This document shows positions 1 through 7,863 of a stretch of 64,000 nucleotides of DNA, piece after piece. Origin of the DNA: Udaeobacter sp025935755 (GTDB lineage Bacteria > Verrucomicrobiota > Verrucomicrobiia > Chthoniobacterales > UBA10450); NCBI GenBank assembly GCA_036278715.1, contig DASUKN010000105.1, positions 13,103-77,102 on the forward strand. The letters run 5' to 3'. The notes under the pieces are model-generated. The model saw nothing but the letters and a program-made list of their open reading frames with translations, was not told the origin of the DNA and made no database searches. The first letter of the stretch is position 1. Each line of letters opens with the position of its first letter. A program made the translations under genes and the position numbers.

Positions 1-14
1 ATCGGAATGCGCGG

Positions 15-70
15 CGGCGATTTGTGATCGCCGACTTTCTATTTTGGATGTTCGGCGCTCACAGAGCGCC
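15..70. repeat. Two short REP-like hairpins
   Basis: Two perfect or near-perfect inverted repeats lie side by side: one around 16-32 with a TTTGTGAT-type centre and one at 54-70 (GGCGCTC / GAGCGCC around ACA). The second has the same CTCACAGAG core as the hairpin at 27391-27409, so the two belong to one dispersed family. No coding potential is seen from 1 to 186. Confidence 0.55.
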
Positions 71-186
71 GTTACAAAAGAGTCAAAGCAACGCGGGCAC
101 GGCCATGTGTCCTCGCATCGCTTTTTGAATGGCATCGTGTCACTATTTTGCTGCGATGGATCAGAGCGCATGAAAAGGAATGTGAC

Positions 187-1059
187 ATGAGAAAAACCGA
201 GCAAGTTTCTGTCCGCTCTGGCCAGGTCGAGTTCGTAAAGGTCGGTACGGATGCGTGGAGATGGCGCGATGTCTATCGCTGGCTGCTCGGCCTGCGATGG
301 CCGCAGTTCGCGGCGTTCGTTGCTTCCCTTTACGTCGGACTCAACCTGTTGTTCGCCCTGCTTTACAGTTTACAACAGGACAGCATTGCTGGAACGACTG
401 GTGGGAGTTGGTTCTATGATTGCTTTTTTTTCAGCGTTCAAACACTCGCCACGGTCGGCTACGGCCACATGTATCCGCAGACGCTTTACGGACACATCGT
501 CAGCACTGTCGAGATCATGACCGGGCTATTTTTGCTGGCGGTGATGACGGGTTTAATCTTCGTCCGGTTTTCGCGCCCGATTGCGCGCGTGGTGTTCAGT
601 AATTGCATCGTCATTGCGCCCTTGAACGGCAAGCCCACACTGATGGTGCGAATCGGCAATGAGAATCAGCACAGCATGGTCGAGGCTGAGTTCCGAATCA
701 TGTTCTCGCGCGACGAACCGTTACAAGAAGGTGGGGATTTCCGTTACTTTTACGTTCTCAAGCTGCATTTCGATCGGGTAACCCTTTTTCCTGCAGCATT
801 GACATTGCGCCATACAATCGATGAGAAGAGTCCGCTTTTCGGCGCAACGGCTGAAACTCTCACCAACTGCCGCGCGCTGTTTATGGTGTCAGTGATTGGC
901 ATCGATCCGGTGATCGCAGCGTCGGTGCAAACCCAAAAGGATTATTCCTGGCGCGATATTCAGTTCGGCCATCGCTTCGTTGAGATCTATACCGACCACG
1001 GTGAGGGCCGGCTTACCGTGGATTACGGAAGGCTCCACGACACCGAAGCCGCGGAGTAA
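187..1059 (+). CDS. Inward-rectifier K+ channel (KirBac type)
   Basis: A 290-residue potassium channel of the bacterial inward-rectifier family, acting as a tetramer in the inner membrane. A first membrane helix at about residues 40-60 is followed by a pore helix and the selectivity filter TVGYG at about 89-93, then a second helix at about 105-129. The C-terminal half is the beta-rich cytoplasmic Kir domain. An in-frame TTG lies at 148, but the ATG at 187 has AAAAGG 8 bases upstream and begins at the usual amphipathic N-terminus, so it is preferred. The gene is monocistronic, with a convergent broken gene after it. Channel identity is firm from the filter and Kir domain; rectification and gating ligands cannot be read from the sequence. 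Confidence 0.92.
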   Translation: MRKTEQVSVRSGQVEFVKVGTDAWRWRDVYRWLLGLRWPQFAAFVASLYVGLNLLFALLYSLQQDSIAGTTGGSWFYDCFFFSVQTLATVGYGHMYPQTLYGHIVSTVEIMTGLFLLAVMTGLIFVRFSRPIARVVFSNCIVIAPLNGKPTLMVRIGNENQHSMVEAEFRIMFSRDEPLQEGGDFRYFYVLKLHFDRVTLFPAALTLRHTIDEKSPLFGATAETLTNCRALFMVSVIGIDPVIAASVQTQKDYSWRDIQFGHRFVEIYTDHGEGRLTVDYGRLHDTEAAE

Positions 1060-1085
1060 AGTTTCGCCACGCAGGCGTCTGTTCA

Positions 1086-1582
1086 CTACTCGGGCAGGAA
1101 AAGAATCATCCGGGCAAATTGCGCCATCCCGGTGACCAGTTGGAACACGATTCCGGCGAAAAACGGCCAGAACGCGGCGAGCACTGCGGTGTTGTACAAT
1201 TGCAAAAGCATCGCTGCGGTGCCGAAGGCGCTGAACACAAAAAAAATCACCCGCGTGAGGCGCTCACGCTGGGCATTTGCCAGATTCAAGCGGCGGAACA
1301 TTCTCATAATTCCCGTCATGAACGACATCGTGACAACAATAAGATGCCGCTACACCACCTCCATACCCCTGGTGGCATGGGTTCAATCGTTACTAACACC
1401 AATCCCAACATGGAAAGAGCCAGCGGCAGAATGGAATTCGCCAGCAAAAGACGTAACCGCAGTTTGTCGACGCCGGACCATTCGTGAACAGCTTCACGGC
1501 GAAAGACAACTACCACGCCCGCGAAACCGGCGAGTGCGACTGCTATCTGCGCGGCAATACCAAGCGCTTCGCCTGCTTCCAT
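1086..1582 (-). pseudogene. Frameshifted small integral membrane protein
   Basis: Two overlapping minus-strand frames read as one membrane protein of about 165 residues. The first (1582 to 1316) starts MEAGEALGIAAQ and carries two hydrophobic helices ending at WRWCSGIL. The second (from 1328 back to 1086) continues with two more helices ending FARMILFLPE. If one base is restored near 1350 the join reads smoothly through VVTMSFMTG. From memory it matches a conserved hypothetical family of soil bacteria of this length and helix spacing. Function is unknown. A single-base loss may be true decay or a sequence error; two separate overlapping genes is the less likely reading. Confidence 0.65.
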
Positions 1583-1622
1583 GGTCGATGTTTAACAAAA
1601 AGGCGACGATTCGATAACTTTC

Positions 1623-2015
1623 TCAAAGGCCCAACCTCGCAAACTCCGCAGGCGACAAAGTCGTCGGCTGGAGATAAACGTGATAAGAATCCCACATCGC
1701 AGTAAAGATGTAGGTTGCGCCCGGGCGCACGTTCACAGTAAGCGAGCTCGGCTCACTCATGATGATGTTCGGCACGGCCGAAATTGTCAGGAGATGGCGC
1801 CCGGCGGAAATCGGGTGGTCATATTTACGACCCTGAACAATATTCGCGACCGTTCGGCCATCGATCTTGAGATTGGCGGCAACGTTCCAGCCGAAATTTG
1901 CTACCCTGATCACAATGAGTCGACCACTTGGTTCGGTGGCGCCGTCGGCTGACACTGCAGAGAAAAAAACAAGAATCAGAGAAAATCTGGCAATATAGCT
2001 GCATGCGGTGCTCAT
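1623..2015 (-). CDS. Small secreted protein, unknown function
   Basis: A 130-residue protein with a clear N-terminal export signal (hydrophobic core at about residues 8-22, small residues before position 26). The remainder is predicted as beta strands, with a central segment about a generic cofactor-free fold (KIDGRTVANI, then SAGRHLLTI) that resembles the PEGA/carboxypeptidase-like beta-sandwich pattern often found in secreted proteins. It ends with the helix-like SPAEFARLGL. Neighbours are a broken membrane-protein gene and a DUF2270 gene on the same strand, about 40 bases apart. No enzymatic motif is visible; the beta-sandwich idea is inference. Confidence 0.7.
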   Translation of the reverse strand: MSTACSYIARFSLILVFFSAVSADGATEPSGRLIVIRVANFGWNVAANLKIDGRTVANIVQGRKYDHPISAGRHLLTISAVPNIIMSEPSSLTVNVRPGATYIFTAMWDSYHVYLQPTTLSPAEFARLGL

Positions 2016-2054
2016 GAATTCGTTATAGCACGATCACGATCGCACCCGCACGCG

Positions 2055-2774
2055 TTAAATCCGCCAGAGCGAGCGATGCGTGCCGAACTCGGAGATTTCC
2101 CCGGAGGTACGTCTGCTGACGTAAATGGTAATGGTAATGACGCTAACGAACGTGCCCACGAATACCATTGCTACAAACCACGACGGAATATGCCCGATGC
2201 GTAGTGCGTGATAAAAGGATGACACGTCCTTGATCGGCGCGGTGGCGTGCAGAAATACTTTTGTTAGCCACGCCATCAGGATCAGGATGAAAATGAACAC
2301 GTAATTGCGTTTCATCCGGCGCCCGATGGCCTCCAGCTTTGTGATTTTGAAGCTGGGCAAAATCAGATCTTCGCATACCAGTTTTTTCCATTCGCCTTGA
2401 AGCAGTTCGCGATTTTCCATGACCATCGGGACAAGAAAATGCGCTTCGAGCATGCGAATGCGCGCGCGAAAAGCATCATAGAAACGGTACCTGCGCGATT
2501 CGATCCAGAGCAGCACGGCAACGATCGCCAGGTTAAAAAAGAAAATAATGTGCGGCACTTCGCGGGTGGAAAAAGCGATTGTAATAATGGCAGTGCTGCT
2601 GGTGATGGCCCAGTTGGTGGTCACATCCAGTCGTTGCCGCCAAACCATGCTTCGCCCCAGCTCGCCCCGATAAAAGTGCGACATTGCGTTGACATAGCCC
2701 GGATCATAAATGCTCCGCTGCAACGAAACTGTCCGTTCCTCTTTCGGCGCTGCCGCTGTATCGTGAGTTGCCAC
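2055..2774 (-). CDS. DUF2270 integral membrane protein
   Basis: A 239-residue protein matching the DUF2270 family: a conserved N-terminal block (AMSHFYRGELGRSMVWRQRLD), then two hydrophobic helices at about 60-95 separated by a very short turn, the conserved WIESRRYRFYDAFRARIRMLE helix, and two more helices near the C-terminus (about 155-175 and 195-220). Four membrane segments with a central cytoplasmic helical part are expected. The biochemical role of the family is unknown. It is transcribed away from the EIIA gene; only 63 bases separate the two starts, so they probably share a divergent promoter region. Confidence 0.85.
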   Translation of the reverse strand: MATHDTAAAPKEERTVSLQRSIYDPGYVNAMSHFYRGELGRSMVWRQRLDVTTNWAITSSTAIITIAFSTREVPHIIFFFNLAIVAVLLWIESRRYRFYDAFRARIRMLEAHFLVPMVMENRELLQGEWKKLVCEDLILPSFKITKLEAIGRRMKRNYVFIFILILMAWLTKVFLHATAPIKDVSSFYHALRIGHIPSWFVAMVFVGTFVSVITITIYVSRRTSGEISEFGTHRSLWRI

Positions 2775-2837
2775 AGCTTGCTATTTAACTGGATAACTGC
2801 GTTTACTGCATAATCCAATAAATCTCTCCACACCCTG

Positions 2838-3305
2838 ATGCCTATTGCCCTTCCAGATCTGCTAACTCAGGAAAAGGTGATCCTCCGGTTGCGCTCGCGA
2901 AAGCCAGCGAACGCGATTCGCGAGATCGTGGACGTGCTCGCGTCCGATATCGGCGGAAGGAAGATCCAAAACCCCGAAGCTTTTCTCGAGCAAGTGCTCG
3001 CTCGCGAGGAGACGCATCCCAGCGTGGTAGAAAACAGCGCCGCGTTTCCACATGCCCGCACTGAGATGGTTGATGAAATTGTGATCGGCGTAGGGCGCAG
3101 CCGGGCCGGCATTGCGTTCGGAGAAAATCAACAGCGAGCGCATCTCATTTTCGTGATCGCCGTTCCAGAGCGTTTGATTAGCGATTACCTGGTCTGCGTC
3201 GGCACCCTGGCGCGTCTGGTGAAAGACGACACGATCCGGTCGAGATTGCTTAACGCGGAAACGCCTCACGAATTCGTCGAAGCGTTAACGACTGAAACTC
3301 TGTAG
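2838..3305 (+). CDS. PTS EIIA domain protein (fructose/nitrogen type)
   Basis: A 155-residue stand-alone EIIA domain of the PTS fructose/mannitol (type 2, PtsN-like) family. The phosphoryl-accepting histidine is His72 in AAFPHARTE, and the usual beta-alpha ladder follows (IVIGVGRSRAGI, HLIFVIAVPE, YLVCVGTLARL). Length equals the family's single domain, so there is no attached EIIB or EIIC. No HPr, EI or sugar permease is in the window, so a regulatory role like PtsN is more likely than sugar transport. This is inference. It is flanked by divergent DUF2270 and a convergent aminotransferase gene. Confidence 0.88.
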   Translation: MPIALPDLLTQEKVILRLRSRKPANAIREIVDVLASDIGGRKIQNPEAFLEQVLAREETHPSVVENSAAFPHARTEMVDEIVIGVGRSRAGIAFGENQQRAHLIFVIAVPERLISDYLVCVGTLARLVKDDTIRSRLLNAETPHEFVEALTTETL

Positions 3306-3355
3306 CGGGGCCCGGCGACCCGGCCGGCAGCAGCGATGCCTGCCAGAAGATCCGC

Positions 3356-4681
3356 TTACCCCAATTGACGAATCGCTCGAAGCGCGGTCTCAATCTCCTG
3401 CGGCGTGTTAACGACATTGCAGGCCAGACGCGCATACGATACGCGGTACGGAGTGGTAGAAGCGACGATGCGTTGAGCAAGAAGACGCTCTACGACTGCT
3501 TCCGGTTTCATCCCTTTCACATCGAAACAGACTATGCCGGCCGAAAGCTTTTCATCACGCGGTGTGTAGAGCTGGATGTTCGGCATGTGGGCGAGTCCTT
3601 CTTTCATTTGAGCATTGAGTTCGTGTGTGCGGGCAGTGATTCGTGCCGGCCCGATGTCCTGATGAAACCGAATTGCCTGCGGTAACGCCCAAAAATGTTC
3701 GAACGCTTGAAAGCCTCCCGGTGAAAACCATGCCGCTCGCGCCGAGGAGCCCGGCTCACGTTCCTGCTCCCACGCGGCAAAAAGATCGGGCGAACTAAAG
3801 GATGGAATCACTGGACGCATTCTTTTCCAAAGCTCGGGCTTCGCCCAAACGAACCCGGTCCCGCGCGGACCGAACAGCCATTTGTGGGTGCCGGCCGCAA
3901 ACGCGTCGCATCCCAGCGCGGTAATCTTTGGATCTTCCACGCCAATGCCGTGCACGCCGTCCACGATCAGCAGCACACGATTTTTCTCATCGCGCCCGCG
4001 GTTCACGTCGGCCAAAGCGGCGGCGATCCGCGGGATAGGCAGGCGCAGCCCACTGCTGGAATGCACCCAGGTGACTCCGACCGCTCGCGTCTTTGGCCCA
4101 ATCGCTTTGCGAATGCGGTCGCTCATTTCATCCGGCGAAATTGATTCGTACGAATCGAAGAGGGAAATCTTGCGCCAGGTCGCGCCGCAACGTTCCGTAG
4201 CAAGCCGGATCGATTCGTGATGCACATAGTGATCCTGCGTAGTAGTCAGGATCTCGTCGCCTTCGCGCAAAGGCAGCCCGTGATAGAGGAGAGCGAGACC
4301 GGTTGTGGTGTTCTGCGTCAGCGCTATGTCCTGGGCGTCGCCGCCAATGTAATTGGCGATGGCGCGGCAGACCTGCAACGGGATGTTCTCGTCAGACTGC
4401 ACGAACATCGCGTTCTCAACCGTAAGCAACGGGTTGGCATCGAGCTTCGCCCGGTATTGCTCGATTGCCTGACGCACAGGTCTGGGATGAGAAGCGAGGA
4501 AAAACAACGCCAGATGAATGTGATCAGGAGCCAGATCAAACTGCCGTCGCACTGATTCCCAGTCCTGGAAATCAACCGGAACGTTCTTCTGTGTTTTAGG
4601 CTCGGCGAGCGCCGATGAGAGCGTTCCGGCAACGAGCGACAACGAACCACGGATGAGAAAATTGCGGCGAGTTAACGACAT
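3356..4681 (-). CDS. Class-V aminotransferase, Tat-exported
   Basis: A 441-residue PLP enzyme of aminotransferase class V, of the isopenicillin-N epimerase/CefD-like branch. The start at 4681 is chosen because it has AAAGGA just upstream and opens with SLTRRNFLIRGSLSL, a twin-arginine signal; an open frame continues upstream to 4837 but looks non-coding. The cofactor lysine is probably Lys267 in AAGTHKWLFGPRGTGFVWA, with the PLP-pyridine aspartate at about 241 in VDGVHGIG. The substrate is not known; epimerase, desulfurase-like and lyase activities all occur in this fold. Export implies a periplasmic role, and tatC lies in this window at 44.5 kb. Confidence 0.88.
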   Translation of the reverse strand: MSLTRRNFLIRGSLSLVAGTLSSALAEPKTQKNVPVDFQDWESVRRQFDLAPDHIHLALFFLASHPRPVRQAIEQYRAKLDANPLLTVENAMFVQSDENIPLQVCRAIANYIGGDAQDIALTQNTTTGLALLYHGLPLREGDEILTTTQDHYVHHESIRLATERCGATWRKISLFDSYESISPDEMSDRIRKAIGPKTRAVGVTWVHSSSGLRLPIPRIAAALADVNRGRDEKNRVLLIVDGVHGIGVEDPKITALGCDAFAAGTHKWLFGPRGTGFVWAKPELWKRMRPVIPSFSSPDLFAAWEQEREPGSSARAAWFSPGGFQAFEHFWALPQAIRFHQDIGPARITARTHELNAQMKEGLAHMPNIQLYTPRDEKLSAGIVCFDVKGMKPEAVVERLLAQRIVASTTPYRVSYARLACNVVNTPQEIETALRAIRQLG

Positions 4682-4855
4682 AAGTTTTTCCTTTGTTTGA
4701 CCGTTCAGTAAGTAAATCGATTGCGCGCAGGAAGCGATGGAATTATACCGGCGAGTCTGTAGTCGCCTCTCTGCGAGACCCGCTGCCGAGGCTGCTAACG
4801 TGCAGGATGTACGCCCCGCACAACGAGGCGACAACACGGGCGGCGGTTTGTAGGC

Positions 4856-6679
4856 CTAACGAGAGCGCGTTTTCCGGGGTGGGCCCAATACCGGTCCGCC
4901 ACACGTTGCTTTTGGTCCTTTGATGTCAGAGACCTGATCGTAGCGGAGCGTCTTCATCGTCGCGTTCACGCGTTCGGTCAGTTCGGTGAACGATACATCC
5001 GTCTCGCGCGCCGCCTGCGCTTTACGAAATTCTTTGGCCAGCGCGTACGTGAACACTCCATACCCGATCGTGCCGTGGTGATATTCATAGGCGTAGCCGC
5101 TCTCCTGACACGCGGTTAACACCACCGGCATATACGGCCCGCGCCGCTCGCGTGGCGCTTTCCGGTACTGCGTCGCCGTTTGGTTCTCACGAAGACTCAT
5201 CGCCGTGCCGAGTTTTTTCGTGCTGCAGTTGCGGCCCATATATTTTTGCCGGAGCTCCCGGCTGCCGCCAAAATCGGGGTTGAGATTTCGAAGGTCCCGC
5301 TCTTCCCACATTTGTTCCGCTTTGTTCCAGCGGAGCATTCGGTGCCGAATATCATCCGGAGGTGTAACGGCGCGAATCTTCCGCGCACCGTCCCGGGTCA
5401 GGCCGCCTGAGTGGCAGCAATCAAAAATCGCGAAAAATTTCGCGGAGTACGGGAGCGCGCTGTAGTACCGCAGGAAATCATCGTCGGTGATAGCGCTGTC
5501 TTGCGTCCAATGAAAATCGTACGGCACAAGACATTCATCAACGTGATCAATTTGTTCTGCGGCGTTGTAGTCGGGCAACTGCGCACCATGGCCGCTGTAG
5601 TAAAGCACTCGTTCCTGGCCGTCGGCCGTGCCGTCGAGCAGCCAGTCAATGCGCTCGCGAATTCCTGCAGCCGTGGCGCGCTCGTCTGTTACGACGCGGA
5701 TATCTTCTGCGTCGAACCCGATTTCCTGCAGCACACTGCTCATGAGAAATACATCGTTCACGCAGCCTTCCAGACGTGACGCAGGATCGGGATAATCATT
5801 TATGCCCACGAGCAAGGCGCGTCGCCGACGTTGTTGCACCGAGTTCTGGAATCGTGTGCTTCGAGCAGTCAACGCACGCACGCCGGGTTGTCGCGCGAGC
5901 ACGCGATACACGCGTTGCCCCGTCAAATCACGTTGCAGGTACCCCTCATGGCCAGGGAACTGGTTCAAATCAACAACGGCAGCGTGGCCGGCAATGCGGT
6001 CGTCCCATGAAATCTCTTCAAACTTCGGGACACGATCGAGGATTCGATGGGCGAGAACCGGATCGCTTTTGTTAAACAGGTGAAACCAATACTTCTGATT
6101 GACGCCATCGATCTTGTTATTGAAATGCGCCGCTTTCAGGAACGGGTTGGCGATTTGTGAGCCGAACGTTACTAAATATCGGCCCGCGCACGCGTTTTTG
6201 TCCTGGTTGGAAAACGCGTCGTAGCAAATAATGCTACCGAGACTGTGCGCCATGATCACGTCCGGGTCGAACGTGTTGATTCGCTCGATCAAACGTTTTC
6301 GTAACGTGGCGCGCAACGCCGCGTTCTGGTCCCACTCCGCTACCATTCCTGCGTGCCAGCCGTCGGCCGCTTCAGCGACGGGCGTTGCCCAATCCAGCAA
6401 GCCGCGACTCGGACGAAACCAGCCGGAAACAGTCTCAGCAGCGTCCTCGATAGCAGCTCCGACAGGCGCGAAGCCGAGATGCGCCGCAGCGCCGACGTCG
6501 CTCAGGAGATTAATTTTTCCCGAAAATAAATTATCGTAGTCGAAGCGTTCGTAGGTCGGCGCAAACGCAGGATCGAAATATTGGATCCCCGCGGTGATCG
6601 CCTCTTCCCATGGTCGTTCCCACGGCTGATTATCAGGACGCTCCTGGTGGCCGACTCCGTGAACCAGGAGTATTTTCAT
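4856..6679 (-). CDS. Alpha/beta-hydrolase-metacaspase fusion protein
   Basis: A 607-residue two-domain protein. Residues 1 to about 270 look like a lipase/esterase-type alpha/beta hydrolase: an N-terminal LLVHGVGH oxyanion motif, the nucleophile Ser146 in AHSLGS, and a likely histidine at 244 (PGHEGYL). Residues about 285-600 are a caspase-fold peptidase (C14, metacaspase-like): RRALLVGINDY, His364 in YYSGHG and Cys422 in DCCHSG form the dyad. No signal peptide is visible, so it should be cytoplasmic. It starts 3 bases after the stop of the other metacaspase gene, so the two are surely cotranscribed. Caspase-type proteases often act in regulated cleavage or cell death; that role here is inference. 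The fused domain could instead modify lipids or esters. Confidence 0.88.
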   Translation of the reverse strand: MKILLVHGVGHQERPDNQPWERPWEEAITAGIQYFDPAFAPTYERFDYDNLFSGKINLLSDVGAAAHLGFAPVGAAIEDAAETVSGWFRPSRGLLDWATPVAEAADGWHAGMVAEWDQNAALRATLRKRLIERINTFDPDVIMAHSLGSIICYDAFSNQDKNACAGRYLVTFGSQIANPFLKAAHFNNKIDGVNQKYWFHLFNKSDPVLAHRILDRVPKFEEISWDDRIAGHAAVVDLNQFPGHEGYLQRDLTGQRVYRVLARQPGVRALTARSTRFQNSVQQRRRRALLVGINDYPDPASRLEGCVNDVFLMSSVLQEIGFDAEDIRVVTDERATAAGIRERIDWLLDGTADGQERVLYYSGHGAQLPDYNAAEQIDHVDECLVPYDFHWTQDSAITDDDFLRYYSALPYSAKFFAIFDCCHSGGLTRDGARKIRAVTPPDDIRHRMLRWNKAEQMWEERDLRNLNPDFGGSRELRQKYMGRNCSTKKLGTAMSLRENQTATQYRKAPRERRGPYMPVVLTACQESGYAYEYHHGTIGYGVFTYALAKEFRKAQAARETDVSFTELTERVNATMKTLRYDQVSDIKGPKATCGGPVLGPPRKTRSR

Positions 6680-6682
6680 CGA

Positions 6683-7495
6683 TTAGACCGTGAACGGTTC
6701 CTGTTCCTCGAACGAGTAGTTGGCTGGACCCATGGTAAAATAATTCGGTGTTTGCGTCGGCGGCATCAGTTTCACGATCGATTTGTGCAACCCGCGGTAA
6801 TCGCCCTTGAACTTCCCGTTCTTCCAAACGGCGAGCAGCGTTTGGGTGAACAATCCGTTACGATCGCCGTCCGCGCTGGTCTGGTTATCCTGGCATCCGG
6901 AAATTAACAATGCGGTGCCGCGCATCCGGGTTCGCGAACTGGAGCGGTGCTGTTGGATTTTGTCGTAGAACTTCTGGTGATCCATGTAAACGCGCAGAGC
7001 AACATCGCGCGGCATCATACGCGGACGCACCGGAGTCATGCCGAGCGCGGAAAATTGGATGGCCCGCAGCACCGTGCCGCTGTGGCAACTATCGGACAGC
7101 ACAAAGATCCGCACTCCGCTGACGAATTGCTTCAACGCAGTGTAAAGCTCGTCATCAATGATTTCTCCATCGTACAAACACCACGTTTCATCGAAGCCGT
7201 CCGGTTCTAAATCGTGGCCGGTGTTGGGCACCTGGCCGCCGTGTCCCGAATAGGTGAGAAAGAAGATATCGTTCCGTTTCAGTTTCGCAGCTGCGGCTTT
7301 GATATCAGCGAGGACCCGGTTGCGTGTTGCCTTCTTCGTCAGGCGCTTGGTTATTTTGGTAAATCCCTGCGATTTCGCCACTGCCTGCATGTCGTTTGCG
7401 TCGAATTCGCACGCCGTGAGTTGACCATCCCATCCGCTGTATTGTTTTGGATCGACGGCGTTGAGACCGATGTGAAGAGACGCTCCAATTGGCAT
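6683..7495 (-). CDS. Metacaspase (caspase family protease)
   Basis: A 270-residue single-domain C14 peptidase of type-I metacaspase style. The catalytic His85 sits in FLTYSGHGGQ and Cys137 in LSDSCHSGT; an acidic S1 pocket residue pattern (DGFDETWCLYDG) follows the histidine, consistent with cleavage after Arg/Lys as known for metacaspases. A longer open frame reaches 7618, but ATG 7495 has AAAGGAT 8 bases upstream and starts directly at the first beta strand (ASLHIGLN). It is first gene of a two-gene operon with the hydrolase-metacaspase fusion. There is no prodomain or signal peptide, so activation would have to come from the partner or calcium; this is inference. Confidence 0.9.
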   Translation of the reverse strand: MPIGASLHIGLNAVDPKQYSGWDGQLTACEFDANDMQAVAKSQGFTKITKRLTKKATRNRVLADIKAAAAKLKRNDIFFLTYSGHGGQVPNTGHDLEPDGFDETWCLYDGEIIDDELYTALKQFVSGVRIFVLSDSCHSGTVLRAIQFSALGMTPVRPRMMPRDVALRVYMDHQKFYDKIQQHRSSSRTRMRGTALLISGCQDNQTSADGDRNGLFTQTLLAVWKNGKFKGDYRGLHKSIVKLMPPTQTPNYFTMGPANYSFEEQEPFTV

Positions 7496-7863
7496 AAGCC
7501 ATCCTTTCGTTTTGGACCAGGGCAGGCATTCTGAACCAGAAGAACACGGCGGCGCAAGATGATTGTCATCTTGAGCTTCGAGCGTCGCATCCGCATGGCT
7601 GAGAGAACGCATTTGCACCGTTCGCCGCGACCACGATTCGAATCAGGGAAGGTACATCTAGGCCGCAATCTGAATCGGCGTCTGGCAGAGATGCTCTACA
7701 ATCCAAGCAACACTAGACACCTGGTCGCAATTAAAAGTTGACCATCCTTAAGGAAAATCGTTATGCTCCGGGGAGTGCCAAGTTTTGCAATTCCTGCATT
7801 GAAGCGAAACTGCGCTGAGTTCAGCGTCTCTCGCCTTTCTCCTCGTTAGTCTGTTCGCCATTT
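7496..7863. other. Divergent intergenic region
   Basis: This 368-base stretch separates the minus-strand metacaspase operon from the plus-strand giant secreted-protein gene. Short frames on both strands overlap but none has a credible start and composition. A sigma70-like promoter facing right is listed separately. No tRNA fold, hairpin terminator or repeat was recognised here. Confidence 0.4.
7738..7767 (+). promoter_or_regulatory. Possible sigma70-type promoter
   Basis: TTGACC at 7738-7743 (five of six to consensus) and TATGCT at 7762-7767 (four of six) are separated by 18 bases, and the start codon of the giant secreted protein lies about 97 bases further on. This was spotted by eye; transcription-start mapping would be needed to prove it. 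Confidence 0.3.

Noticed and set aside
7619..7720. Possible tRNA (GATTCGAATC T-loop-like motif)
   Set aside because: No matching acceptor stem or anticodon arm could be built on either strand.
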